A DNA stretch of 13,543 nt from Halobacteriales archaeon QS_5_70_15 (GCA_003022005.1 PXRQ01000084.1:1-13543), one strand, 5' to 3'; shown: positions 1-6,030, counted from the stretch's first letter. Numbers and translations: made by a program. Notes: generated by a model from the letters alone, not told the origin.

Positions 1-482
1 AACGAGACGCGAATGTCGCGCTCGCTGGTCCCGATGGTGCTATCGAACATCGCGTCTAATGCGTCTGGATCGATGAAATCGTACAGCGGGTCCACGTCAT
101 TCGGCTCGATGCCCTTTACCGCCGCGATGGCTCGAATCACCTCGTGAGACGGGGATTCGTCCGCGTCGAAGCTGCACCCGAACTCCGATTGACCCGCGGT
201 CTCCGAGTTCCGAATCAAGATTTCACCACCGGTGTCCACGGTCACGTGGTGCTCGTGGTACACGAAACTGAGCCGAATGGGACGCCGCCGCCGTCGGACG
301 AGCGCGTCGAAAACGATCGGGTCCACGATAGATTCGATAGGTTCCATTTCGTCCGGATCCGTCCCGGTCGCTTCCGAAAGCGAGGAAACGACTGCATCGC
401 TCCCCGGTTCGGACGTCGGATCGAACGTGGCGTGATACTGCTCGGATAAATGCTCGTCCCCGAAGTCTCCATCTATAGTCAT
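1..482 (-). CDS. Tandem HalOD1-domain protein, 3' end beyond the window
   Basis: Reading the minus strand from ATG at 482 gives 160 open codons with no stop before the window edge, so the C-terminus is missing. The product has two similar units of about 75 residues. Unit 1 covers roughly residues 14-91 and includes MEPIESIVDPIVFDALV and the strand LSFVYHEHHVTV. Unit 2 starts near residue 98 and includes VDPLYDFIDPDALDAMF. The pattern of a degenerate helix, then PLYxxIDPDAL, then a beta pair is typical of Halobacterial output domain 1 (HalOD1), a small domain found alone or at the end of haloarchaeal signalling proteins. No enzymatic motif or membrane segment is visible. A TATA-like box lies 27 bases upstream of the ATG, supporting this start and a leaderless transcript. 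Family assignment is fairly confident; the signalling role is inferred from the family. Confidence 0.72.
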   Translation of the reverse strand, partial: MTIDGDFGDEHLSEQYHATFDPTSEPGSDAVVSSLSEATGTDPDEMEPIESIVDPIVFDALVRRRRRPIRLSFVYHEHHVTVDTGGEILIRNSETAGQSEFGCSFDADESPSHEVIRAIAAVKGIEPNDVDPLYDFIDPDALDAMFDSTIGTSERDIRVS

Positions 483-504
483 ATATGTACCCACGCCCCG
501 CAGC

Positions 505-522
505 CGTATATGATTTTTCTAT
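505..522 (-). promoter_or_regulatory. Promoter of the HalOD1 gene (TATA box and BRE)
   Basis: On the minus strand an A-rich stretch (AGAAAAATCATATA) ends in CATATA at 507-512, centred about 27 bases before the ATG at 482. This is the expected spacing for a leaderless archaeal transcript. The purine-rich GAAAAA just upstream fits a TFB recognition element. Confidence 0.5.
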
Positions 523-648
523 GTGTAATTTGACTTATGGACAGAGTCGCATGCTGTGCGTTTTTTTTTTGTCAGAGGCACACGTTCCATCGGACAGTTG
601 TCGGGAATCATTTTAAAGTGATTGCTAAATTAACATCGGTGGTGGCAG

Positions 649-1158
649 TCATTCGGCCTCGGTACCATCCCCGTGTCGGTCCGTCCTATCGACCGCTTCC
701 GAGAAGTAGAAGTGATTGAACGGCTGTACTCTCCGCTGTTTCATTATCTCCGAACTCTCGACTTCGACGCCGAGGTCGTGGATCGCGTCCGTAATACGGA
801 CGATGTCGCTCGTATCGCGGCCGACCACTTCGGTCTGGATGTTCCGCCTGCCGGTGACCATCTCTCGGATGTCTATGACACCCTGTATGTCCAGCAGTTT
901 TTTCACGGTAGCGCTCCGCTGTTTCGGCGGTGCAGTGATGACGAACATCACGCGAAGCGGCAGATTGGCCGCCTCGTAATCGATCTCGGGATGATACCCC
1001 CTGATGACGCCGTCCTCCTCGAGGCGTTCGAGCCGGTTGCGGATGGTACTGGCGGAGACGCCCGTCTTGTCGGCGATGTCCTCCGACGTGGTGTTCCGAG
1101 CGTCCTCCTGGAGCATGTAGAGGATACCGCGATCGACGTTGTCCAGGTCACGAGCCAT
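649..1158 (-). CDS. Lrp/AsnC-family transcriptional regulator
   Basis: The 169-residue product has the two-domain layout of Lrp/AsnC regulators. An N-terminal winged helix occupies about residues 5-57 (LDNVDRGILYMLQEDARNTT, then DIADKTGVSASTIRNRL with the recognition helix, then GVIRGYHPEID). An alpha-beta effector-binding RAM domain follows at about 66-145 (RVMFVITA, VIDIREMVTGRRNI, VEVESSEIMKQ). Such proteins form dimers or octamers and regulate amino-acid, nitrogen or redox genes on binding small ligands; the ligand here is unknown. I chose ATG at 1158 because the open frame upstream adds 18 basic residues unlike haloarchaeal protein, and because an AAAATC TATA-like stretch lies near 1181-1190, the right distance for a leaderless start. 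The C-terminal tail is short and acidic. It is the second of four consecutive regulatory genes on this strand. Confidence 0.88.
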   Translation of the reverse strand: MARDLDNVDRGILYMLQEDARNTTSEDIADKTGVSASTIRNRLERLEEDGVIRGYHPEIDYEAANLPLRVMFVITAPPKQRSATVKKLLDIQGVIDIREMVTGRRNIQTEVVGRDTSDIVRITDAIHDLGVEVESSEIMKQRRVQPFNHFYFSEAVDRTDRHGDGTEAE

Positions 1159-1208
1159 GGGTGGAGTACGTGCAGTTGGTACAGATTTTCTGTGACATGG
1201 CGTACTCG

Positions 1209-1613
1209 TCACTCCTGTCGTGAATCCAGTCCCGCTGTCCGTTCGTCGTAGGCCGCGCGGACCTGGTCGAATCCGTCCGCCGTCGTCCGGAGCGCCGATC
1301 GGATGGTTTCGATTCGAGACTCGTATCGGATCGTCCGGGTTTCGGAATCGTATTCGATCCAGCCGGCGGCCGCCAGTTTCGGAAGGTGGTTGTGGTGGAG
1401 TTCGATTCGCACTGCGTCGGAGTCGGCCGTATCGTCGTGACGTGTTTCCCCCCCCCGTATCTCCGAACTGCGTACGCCATCGGCGAGCACGGGGAGCCGA
1501 ACGGGGCTGTCGTGGTTCGGTAGCTCGAGGAGCACCCGGTGTCGAAGCGGATGGTTCAGCAGGTCGTACGCGTCGACCGATTCGGTGTCCCCTTCGCTGA
1601 TCGGTCCGGACAT
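1209..1613 (-). CDS. DUF7344-like winged-helix regulator
   Basis: The 134-residue acidic protein matches the small haloarchaeal winged-helix proteins annotated as DUF7344. An N-terminal helix carries YDLLNHPLRHRVLLEL (about residues 16-31). A variable linker follows, then a conserved-looking segment VRIELHHNHLPKLAAAGWIEYD (about 68-89), which reads as recognition helix plus wing, and a C-terminal helix ends the protein. Such proteins probably bind DNA or modulate other regulators; no target is known. The ATG at 1613 is preceded by an AT-rich stretch with a TATA-like ATTTATTA near 1647-1654, implying a short 5' leader of about ten bases. A run of nine G residues on the coding strand encodes Arg53-Gly54-Gly55, an odd feature treated separately. 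It lies between the Lrp and TrmB genes, all on the minus strand. Confidence 0.72.
   Translation of the reverse strand: MSGPISEGDTESVDAYDLLNHPLRHRVLLELPNHDSPVRLPVLADGVRSSEIRGGETRHDDTADSDAVRIELHHNHLPKLAAAGWIEYDSETRTIRYESRIETIRSALRTTADGFDQVRAAYDERTAGLDSRQE
1448..1456 (-). repeat. G9 homopolymer tract inside the winged-helix gene
   Basis: Nine consecutive C on the plus strand read as G9 in the coding strand and encode codons 53-55 of the DUF7344-like gene. Gain or loss of one base would shift the frame before the putative DNA-contacting helix. It is the longest G or C run I noticed in the window. Confidence 0.9.
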
Positions 1614-1699
1614 AGCAATTTCTGCTGCACTCTTTCGTCCTTGCAGTAATAAATCGCTAGTTTAACCCCGACTGTAACAAACGTCGGGGTCCGAGGCGT

Positions 1700-2485
1700 T
1701 CACTCGTCGTGGGTTTCGAGTTGCCACGTGAATATCGCCCTGAGTACGACGACCAGACTGTTCCGGTGACCGGTCCCCCAGATTGCGACTTCCTCGATGT
1801 CTTCGGTTGCTACCTCTTCGACACGCACGCTGACGAGGGCAGTTCGCTTGTCGGTGATGAGCAGCGTTCCCGCGGGTGTGTCGGCCCACTCCCACAGCGT
1901 CTCGAACAGTGTTGCGGACGGGACGGCGTGCTGAATGCGATCCCGAACGTCGTCGGAGATGCCACCGATGTAGATGTCCAGGCCCCGGTCGGCTGCGTTT
2001 CGGAGCTCGTCGAGGTCGTCTTCGGTAAGGTACTCATCGACCGTTAGGTAGATTAGTTCGTCGTCGGCCTCGTCAACGAACTCCCGGACACGTTGGTTCA
2101 CGGCATCGTGACCACTGACAGTCCAGGTGCCGAACTGCTCCGTCGCGGGTTCCGTGGTGTCCAGTCGTTCGAGTTTCTCGGCGATCTCGTCGATGGTGTT
2201 CTTCCGGGAGAGATCGAGCTTGCTAACGATCGAGTCACGTGAGATGACGGTATATCGTTGTGGGGTCGCGTACTGCACGTCGACGAGCCCCATGCTCTGG
2301 AGGGTTTCCACGGCGTCGTAGACGCGTGTCCGTGGGACGCCGTCGGCGTCCGCGATGTCCTTGGCGGTTCCCGTTCCGATTCCAACGAGCGTAACGAGCG
2401 TCCGAGCCTCGTACTCGGTCAGCCCCAACTCCATGAGGTCATCGGACAGTTCCGCCCTGAGTCGTTCGTCAGCGTTCCCACTCAT
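1700..2485 (-). CDS. TrmB-family transcriptional regulator
   Basis: The 261-residue protein starts with the TrmB-type winged helix (about residues 12-82): LMELGLTEYEARTLVTLVGI, then TAKDIADADGVPRTRVYDAV as the helix-turn-helix, then LQSMGLVDVQYATPQRYTV as the wing. A charged helical segment (about 86-110) probably makes the dimer coiled coil. A C-terminal alpha-beta domain (about 118-258) contains DELIYLTVDEYLTEDDLDEL and GTLLITDKRTALVSV, like the C-terminal domain of TrmB-like proteins. TrmB regulators often respond to sugars and control sugar-metabolism genes, but many haloarchaeal paralogues have other or unknown targets. No transporter or sugar gene is adjacent, so the target is open. The ATG at 2485 overlaps the stop of a 12-codon leader ORF in an ATGA arrangement. 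Confidence 0.85.
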   Translation of the reverse strand: MSGNADERLRAELSDDLMELGLTEYEARTLVTLVGIGTGTAKDIADADGVPRTRVYDAVETLQSMGLVDVQYATPQRYTVISRDSIVSKLDLSRKNTIDEIAEKLERLDTTEPATEQFGTWTVSGHDAVNQRVREFVDEADDELIYLTVDEYLTEDDLDELRNAADRGLDIYIGGISDDVRDRIQHAVPSATLFETLWEWADTPAGTLLITDKRTALVSVRVEEVATEDIEEVAIWGTGHRNSLVVVLRAIFTWQLETHDE

Positions 2486-2550
2486 GCGTCGACGAACGGT
2501 TCGGGGCTACTTGAGTTCATGCCCGGGTTCCCATACTCGGAATATATGGG
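2482..2550 (-). promoter_or_regulatory. TrmB-gene promoter with 12-codon leader ORF and inverted repeat
   Basis: On the minus strand a TATA-like ATATAT (2542-2547) lies about 27 bases upstream of an ATG at 2520. That ATG opens the short frame MNSSSPEPFVDA, whose TGA at 2482-2484 overlaps the ATG of the TrmB gene as ATGA. If transcription is leaderless from 2520, the ribosome would meet this mini-ORF first and could re-initiate on the regulator gene. The TATA box is embedded in the inverted repeat CCCATA (2530-2535) and TATGGG (2545-2550), a plausible operator for self-regulation. The elements are read directly; the mechanism is inferred. Confidence 0.4.
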
Positions 2551-2563
2551 AAAGGTACGTAAA

Positions 2564-2629
2564 CTACCCCGCCCTACTCGCCGCCTTCGGGGGCTCCTTG
2601 AGGACGGGGCTTTCAGCGGATTTCGGCGC
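2564..2629 (-). mobile_element. Remnant of an IS1341-type (TnpB) element: coding tail and right-end hairpin
   Basis: On the minus strand this stretch reads APKSAESPVLKEPPKAASRAG followed by a TAG stop at 2564-2566. From memory, this resembles the C-terminal tail of haloarchaeal IS1341-type TnpB proteins, which end in forms such as GSPCLKE. The same DNA folds into the right-end hairpin of such elements: CCCCGCCCT (2567-2575) and AGGACGGGG (2601-2609) with a 25-base loop that can pair internally. No TnpB catalytic motif or zinc ribbon is visible upstream in any minus frame, so only the terminal scar appears to remain. The motif match is recollection, not a search result. Confidence 0.42.
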
Positions 2630-2917
2630 TTTCCGTCCCGTCCCCATGCGTGGGCGTGGCGCGGTTCACTCGGCAGGACGGGGCACGCAGAGGGGATTCC
2701 TGTGCGGTGTGTCGTCCCGTGGTCAGCGTCCGACGCCGTCGCACCCGACGTTAATTCCCGGTGGACTCGGACGGACACGTTTGCGGTGCAGGGACGTGTC
2801 CTCGTCCCCGAGTTCGGGGCCAGTCTACGGTGGCCCGTACACCGGGTCCGTTTTGGCCCCGATGTACTATCATGTGCTGCTGTCTTACGGGCGAAAAACG
2901 TTGCGAACGCGCTTCCG

Positions 2918-2960
2918 CCCCGGCCTACTCGCTCGCGGTGCTCGCCTGTTGAGGCCGGGG
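2918..2960 (-). mobile_element. Second TnpB-type right-end hairpin
   Basis: CCCCGGCCT (2918-2926) and AGGCCGGGG (2952-2960) form a perfect 9-bp stem with a 25-base loop. Stem length and loop length equal those of the hairpin at 2567-2609, and the loops share ACTCGC at the start and TTG at the end. The minus-strand reading LNRRAPRASRPG across it is the counterpart of LKEPPKAASRAG in the first hairpin. It is probably the end of a second, older element of the same type. Confidence 0.38.
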
Positions 2961-3410
2961 CCTCCGCGCTACAGCTTGGTGAAACAACCTGTCGATGCCC
3001 CGCGTCGCCTCGGGTTCCGGTGGACGAACACCGGGCAGTCGTGGACGAGTTTGCACGGTCTCCGGCGCGGCGGCCGTCTCCTGATTTCCGAGGGACCGGC
3101 CTGCGATGCGTGGGTCGTGGGTACCCGTCCCGGTGGGGATCGGTCCGTGGTAATCGGTACCCGTGATACAGCAGTACGGGTCCAGGACCGCCTATCAGGG
3201 ATGCAGAAACCAACGCTTCGGCAAATGACTGTCCTCCGGAGACAGTGACGATAACCTGCCCACGGGCAAGCGCAAGGACCAGTCCGCCCGGGGCCATGAT
3301 GACACGTTTCCACCGGGACGTTCTGTGGCCACAGTGAACATAGGCCCCGGTCAGATTCCCACCGAACGGGCAGACACGGATTTATGAACGGTGCCGAGCG
3401 ATCACCCGGT

Positions 3411-3662
3411 ATGGCCGCTGAAATCTCCGACCGGGTTCGAGAAATCGCCGAGGCTCGCGGCCGTCCGGAGGCCGAGGTGTTCGAGCGTGCACTCGAACGC
3501 GGCCTCGGAGACCCCTGTGAGGACCTCGTTCTCTCGCGGTACTTCGACGGCGAACTCGACCGGGAAGAAGCAATCGAACGTGTCGGTCGGACGAAAGTCG
3601 AACGAGCGGAGCGAGAGCGCGAGGTCGTCGGGGAGGACGTCGACTGGGGCTTGAACGCGTGA
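3411..3662 (+). CDS. VapB-like antitoxin
   Basis: This small acidic, helical protein has 83 residues from ATG 3411. It begins MAAEISDRVREIAEARGRP and continues EVFERALERGLGDPCEDLVLSRYFDGELDREEAIERVG. This resembles antitoxins paired with PIN-domain toxins: an N-terminal DNA-binding and dimerisation part and a C-terminal arm that wraps the toxin. The stop TGA at 3660-3662 overlaps the GTG start of the next gene, a tight coupling typical of such pairs. An in-frame ATG at 3384 would add nine residues. I prefer 3411 because TTTATGA at 3381-3387 lies about 27 bases upstream and can serve as a TATA box. The antitoxin call rests mainly on its toxin partner. Autorepression by the complex is usual for the family. 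Confidence 0.6.
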   Translation: MAAEISDRVREIAEARGRPEAEVFERALERGLGDPCEDLVLSRYFDGELDREEAIERVGRTKVERAEREREVVGEDVDWGLNA

Positions 3663-4129
3663 CGCTCGCGGCTGTTTCGGACGCGGGGCCGCTCGTTCAC
3701 CTCGCCGAAATCGATTCGCTCGAACGTCTCTCGACGTTTGACACGCTCCTCGTTCCAGGGGCTGTTTACGAGGAGGTCGACACAGGTGGTGTTCCCGACG
3801 GAGTGGCCGACCTCGCGTACGAACTCCTCGAAGCCGATGAAAGCCGAATCGGGGCTGAAGAACTGGATGCCGGAGAACGCGCTGCGATTGGGGCCGCAGA
3901 AGACCGGGGAGTCCTTTTCCGTACTGATGACCTTGCCGCTCGAGAGACAGCATCGGACGCGGATGTCGGAGTCCATGGGTCTATCGGCGTCATTGCGCTC
4001 GGTTGCGGCCACGGATTGCTCGACAGGGATGGAGCGGCATCGGGTATGCGAGCACTCCAGCGTGAGACGAGTCCCTTCGTGACCGGGGCAGTCGTGGAGC
4101 GCGGAATTCGGATCCTGGACGAGTCGTAA
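3659..4129 (+). CDS. PIN-domain toxin, VapC/DUF3368-like
   Basis: The 156-residue product starts with GTG at 3659, overlapping the antitoxin stop by four bases. It has the PIN-nuclease pattern: AVSDAGPLVHLAEID at residues 5-19 with the first metal-binding Asp8, a helix with VYEEV (Glu38/Glu39), LDAGERAAIGAA with Glu73, and FRTDDLAARE with Asp90/Asp91. Together these form the acidic cluster that binds Mg2+ or Mn2+ and cleaves RNA, in known VapC proteins often tRNA or rRNA. The opening SDAGPL(I/V)HLAEI and the spacing resemble the DUF3368 subgroup. All expected acidic residues and the full length are present, so the gene looks intact. It sits at the right edge of the accessory-looking segment, downstream of insertion scars. 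The target RNA cannot be predicted. Confidence 0.75.
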   Translation: MTLAAVSDAGPLVHLAEIDSLERLSTFDTLLVPGAVYEEVDTGGVPDGVADLAYELLEADESRIGAEELDAGERAAIGAAEDRGVLFRTDDLAARETASDADVGVHGSIGVIALGCGHGLLDRDGAASGMRALQRETSPFVTGAVVERGIRILDES

Positions 4130-4146
4130 CGGAACGAGCGGACTTT

Positions 4147-4160
4147 ATCAGCGCGCTGAT
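4147..4160. terminator. Perfect 14-base palindrome after the toxin gene
   Basis: ATCAGCGCGCTGAT is its own reverse complement and begins 18 bases after the PIN-toxin stop, preceded by TTT. It could be a regulator-binding site or a weak terminator. No T-run follows. Confidence 0.3.
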
Positions 4161-4223
4161 CACATTCACTGTGGAAAGAGATGAAGTCGTGAGTGCCGAG
4201 GCCGCTACTTTTGACGGGAGACG

Positions 4224-4240
4224 GACCCCCCGAGGGGGTC
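4224..4240 (+). terminator. GC hairpin downstream of the toxin-antitoxin pair
   Basis: GACCCCC (4224-4230) and GGGGGTC (4234-4240) form a 7-bp stem with a three-base loop, followed by TT. It is a plausible terminator for the toxin-antitoxin transcript. Confidence 0.35.
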
Positions 4241-4289
4241 TTACAGCGGACCGCGGCCCGCGCCGGGGTGGACATCGCCGCCCGAAGCC

Positions 4290-4375
4290 TCATACGGTCG
4301 TGCGTACCGATGTACCGGCGATCAACCCGGACGGGGTCGGCGATCATCGGTAACGGACGACGCACGACCGTATCA
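4290..4375 (-). repeat. Palindromic element, copy A
   Basis: The outer arms ATACGGTCGTGCGT (4292-4305) and ACGCACGACCGTAT (4360-4373) are perfectly complementary. The inner arms TACCGGCGATC (4313-4323) and GATCATCGGTA (4342-4352) pair with one wobble and one mismatch, and ACCC/GGGT closes the tip. Read on the minus strand the element starts TGATACGG, one codon after the TAG that ends a possible gene remnant at 4376. Of the 82 bases at 4292-4373, 80 equal copy B. Confidence 0.9.
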
Positions 4376-4564
4376 CTACCTCACGGCCGTGAGACCGTCC
4401 GCCATCCGAGGGGCGGCCTCGTCCGGAGTGGCTTCCGCATCTCGCGGGGTAACGGTCGGCGGGATCCGCGGGCAGCGTTCGACGACGGGCGAGCGGATCG
4501 GGCCGGTCGCTGGAGCGGTCCCGGGTAGCGCCGTTCGACGGATACCGCCGTCGGGACGGGACAA
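4376..4564 (-). pseudogene. Possible 3' remnant of an unidentified gene
   Basis: The minus strand reads IPPTVTPRDAEATPDEAAP then RMADGLTAVR and a TAG stop at 4376-4378. This C-terminal stretch is acidic and haloarchaeal in character, whereas the frame upstream of it becomes basic and unlike protein. It ends directly at palindrome copy A, as several real genes here do. The fragment could be the tail of a gene, perhaps a regulator of the neighbouring catabolic cluster, whose 5' part has been lost. I do not recognise the family. The rest of the 4250-4598 interval holds no gene I can support. Confidence 0.22.
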
Positions 4565-4598
4565 CTGTTATGTCCCGCCACGGCTCCGTTCGACCGTG

Positions 4599-5408
4599 AT
4601 GTGGCAGGCGGTGACACGGGGCGACGCCGAACTGGTCGACCTGAGCATCGGTCTCGAGCCGGGGGCGAGCGAGCCGTTCCCGCCGGAGATCGACTACTTC
4701 GACCACCGCGAGGGCGCCCGGCGGCTCGCGGCGAACCTCCACGAACTCGGCGTCGAGGAGGTCGACGCCGACGACTTCCCGGACGGTATCGGCCTCGCGT
4801 GGGAGGAGGTCACCCTCATCCCCCACGCGGGGACCCACCTCGACGCGCCCTGGCACTACGGCCCGACGGTCGACGGCGAGCCGTCGAAAACCATCGACGA
4901 GGTGCCGCTCGAGTGGTGCGCCGGCGACGCCGTGGTTCTCGACTTCACATGGAAGGCGCCCCGGACGGAGATCACCGTCGACGAACTCGAGGGACAGCTC
5001 GAGGAGCTCGATCACGAGCTCGCGCCCGGCGAGATCGTCCTGATCGAGACGGGCGCGGACGAGCTGTGGGGCACGGCGGAGTACCTGACCGAGTTCCCGG
5101 GGATGGGTGCCGAGGGGACGAAATACCTGGTCCAGCAGGGGGTGAAGGTCATCGGGACGGACGCCTACGGCTTCGACAAGCCGTTCGACGAGATGGGACG
5201 GCGGTTCGTCGCGTCCGGCGACAACGGCGAACTCTGGCCGGCCCACTTCGCCGGGCGCGAGGTGGAGTACTGCCAGATCGAGAGCATGGCGAACCTCGAC
5301 GAACTCCCGCGGCGGACTGGGGTCCCGCTCGTGACCTTCCCGATCGAGATACGGGACGCGAGTGCGGGCTGGGTCCGTCCCGTGGCGTTCGTGGAGGGGG
5401 AGGGATGA
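4599..5408 (+). CDS. Cyclase-family metal-dependent hydrolase (kynurenine formamidase-like)
   Basis: The 269-residue protein belongs to the cyclase family (PF04199), which includes kynurenine formamidase, isatin hydrolase and similar enzymes that use a divalent metal to hydrolyse amides or lactams or to act on cyclic compounds. The family signature HxGTHxDxxxH is intact as HAGTHLDAPWH at residues 76-86, supplying His76, His80, Asp82 and His86. Other family features are LVDLSIGLEPG near the N-terminus, LIETGADELWG (148-158) and VIGTDAYGFDKPF (184-196). I chose ATG at 4599 because coding character starts there and TTAT at 4568-4571 lies 28 bases upstream; the open frame before it reads as non-coding. 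The stop overlaps the ATG of a truncated FAH-type gene (ATGA). The substrate is unknown; the neighbours suggest degradation of an aromatic or organic acid. Confidence 0.85.
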   Translation: MWQAVTRGDAELVDLSIGLEPGASEPFPPEIDYFDHREGARRLAANLHELGVEEVDADDFPDGIGLAWEEVTLIPHAGTHLDAPWHYGPTVDGEPSKTIDEVPLEWCAGDAVVLDFTWKAPRTEITVDELEGQLEELDHELAPGEIVLIETGADELWGTAEYLTEFPGMGAEGTKYLVQQGVKVIGTDAYGFDKPFDEMGRRFVASGDNGELWPAHFAGREVEYCQIESMANLDELPRRTGVPLVTFPIEIRDASAGWVRPVAFVEGEG

Positions 5409-5476
5409 AACTCGCCAGCGTCGAGGTCGACACCCGGATCGGTCCCGCCCACCGGGTCGGCGTCCTCCGGACCGGG
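5405..5476 (+). pseudogene. N-terminal stub of a fumarylacetoacetate-hydrolase-family gene
   Basis: Starting at the ATG that overlaps the cyclase stop, 24 codons read MKLASVEVDTRIGPAHR then VGVLRTG. This is the usual opening of FAH-family proteins (a short strand beginning MKL, then a strand ending in GVL.DG, normally followed by VVDL). After about 5476 the frame turns into Pro/Arg/Thr-rich non-protein sequence, and within 110 bases the MaoC-like gene begins. The catalytic body of roughly 200 residues or more is absent. The ATGA coupling shows the gene was once translated with the cyclase, so an internal deletion is the simplest explanation. Confidence 0.6.
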
Positions 5477-5586
5477 TGGTGCGTCCCGACCGACCGTCCG
5501 CACCCGACGACCGCGACTCCGGCGACCGAACCCGGGCGACCGCGACCACCGAAATCCCCTTGCGCCCGACCGCCGGAGTCCGGACG

Positions 5587-6030
5587 ATGCGATACTTCGA
5601 GGACCTGTCGGAGGGCGAGTCGTTCGACCTCGGGGAGTACACGCTCACCCGCGAGGAGGTCGTCTCGTTCGCGGCCGAGTGGGACCCACAGCCGTTCCAC
5701 CTCGAGGCGTCGGGCGCGGAGGGGTCGGTGTTCGACGGGCTCGTCGCCAGCGGGATCCACACGCTCGCCATCGGCGCGAAGCTCCTCGTCGAGGGGTTCC
5801 TCGTCGACGTGGCCAACATGGGCGGCCGCGGCATGAGTGACATCCGGTGGCACCGACCGGTCGGACCGGACGAGACGCTCTCGGGCCGCGTCGCGGTCGC
5901 CGAGAAGGGCGAGCCGACCCGGCCCGACCGCGGCGACGTGGCGTTCGAACTCACGCTCTACGGCGGCGGTGGCGACGACGACCCGGTCCTCACGACGACG
6001 TTCCGGAACATCGTCCGGCGGCGGGAGTGA
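5587..6030 (+). CDS. MaoC-like dehydratase (hot-dog fold)
   Basis: The 147-residue product has the single hot-dog domain of MaoC/R-specific enoyl-CoA hydratases. RYFEDLSEGESFDLGEYTLT is the usual N-terminal strand set. EWDPQPFH at residues 31-38 matches the hydratase motif with catalytic Asp33 and His38. VFDGLVASGIHTLAIG (48-63) corresponds to the FGxxIAxG helix, and IRWHRPVGPDETLSGRV (86-102) is the typical later strand. Such enzymes add water to enoyl-CoA thioesters, or dehydrate the hydroxyacyl form, in acyl or dicarboxylic-acid breakdown. The gene is complete and in frame although the gene before it is a stub and the one after it is broken. An acidic loop (GGGGDDD) sits near the C-terminus. 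ATG at 5587 is the first plausible start. Which CoA ester it uses is not visible. Confidence 0.85.
   Translation: MRYFEDLSEGESFDLGEYTLTREEVVSFAAEWDPQPFHLEASGAEGSVFDGLVASGIHTLAIGAKLLVEGFLVDVANMGGRGMSDIRWHRPVGPDETLSGRVAVAEKGEPTRPDRGDVAFELTLYGGGGDDDPVLTTTFRNIVRRRE

Larger units (their letters stand above)
2551..3383. other. Gene-free segment with insertion-element scars
   Basis: This stretch of about 830 bases has long open frames on both strands, but their translations are basic and rich in Arg, Ser and Pro, unlike the acidic proteins around them, and I recognise no domain in any frame. Besides the two TnpB-type hairpins it contains another clean hairpin, GGACACGT (2773-2780) and ACGTGTCC (2794-2801) with a 13-base loop, directly followed by CCCCG/CGGGG (2806-2819). 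The best reading is a graveyard of insertion elements between the regulatory genes and the toxin-antitoxin pair. A structured non-coding RNA cannot be excluded. Confidence 0.5.

Noticed and set aside
1159..1212. Upstream start extending the Lrp protein by 18 residues
   Set aside because: The added residues are basic and Pro/Thr-rich, and the internal ATG has the family-typical start and a promoter at the right distance.
2551..2970. Possible SRP RNA or RNase P RNA gene, because of the stacked hairpins
   Set aside because: I could not find the conserved SRP or RNase P core motifs on either strand; the hairpins fit insertion-element ends better.
2258..3248. Long plus-strand frames of about 300 codons over the insertion-scar segment
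   Set aside because: They begin antisense to the TrmB gene, are basic, and contain no recognisable domain. The hairpins explain the segment better.
4344..5954. 536-codon open frame on the minus strand
   Set aside because: It lies antisense to the cyclase and MaoC-like genes, is rich in Arg and Pro, and shows no domain; in very GC-rich DNA such long shadow frames are common.
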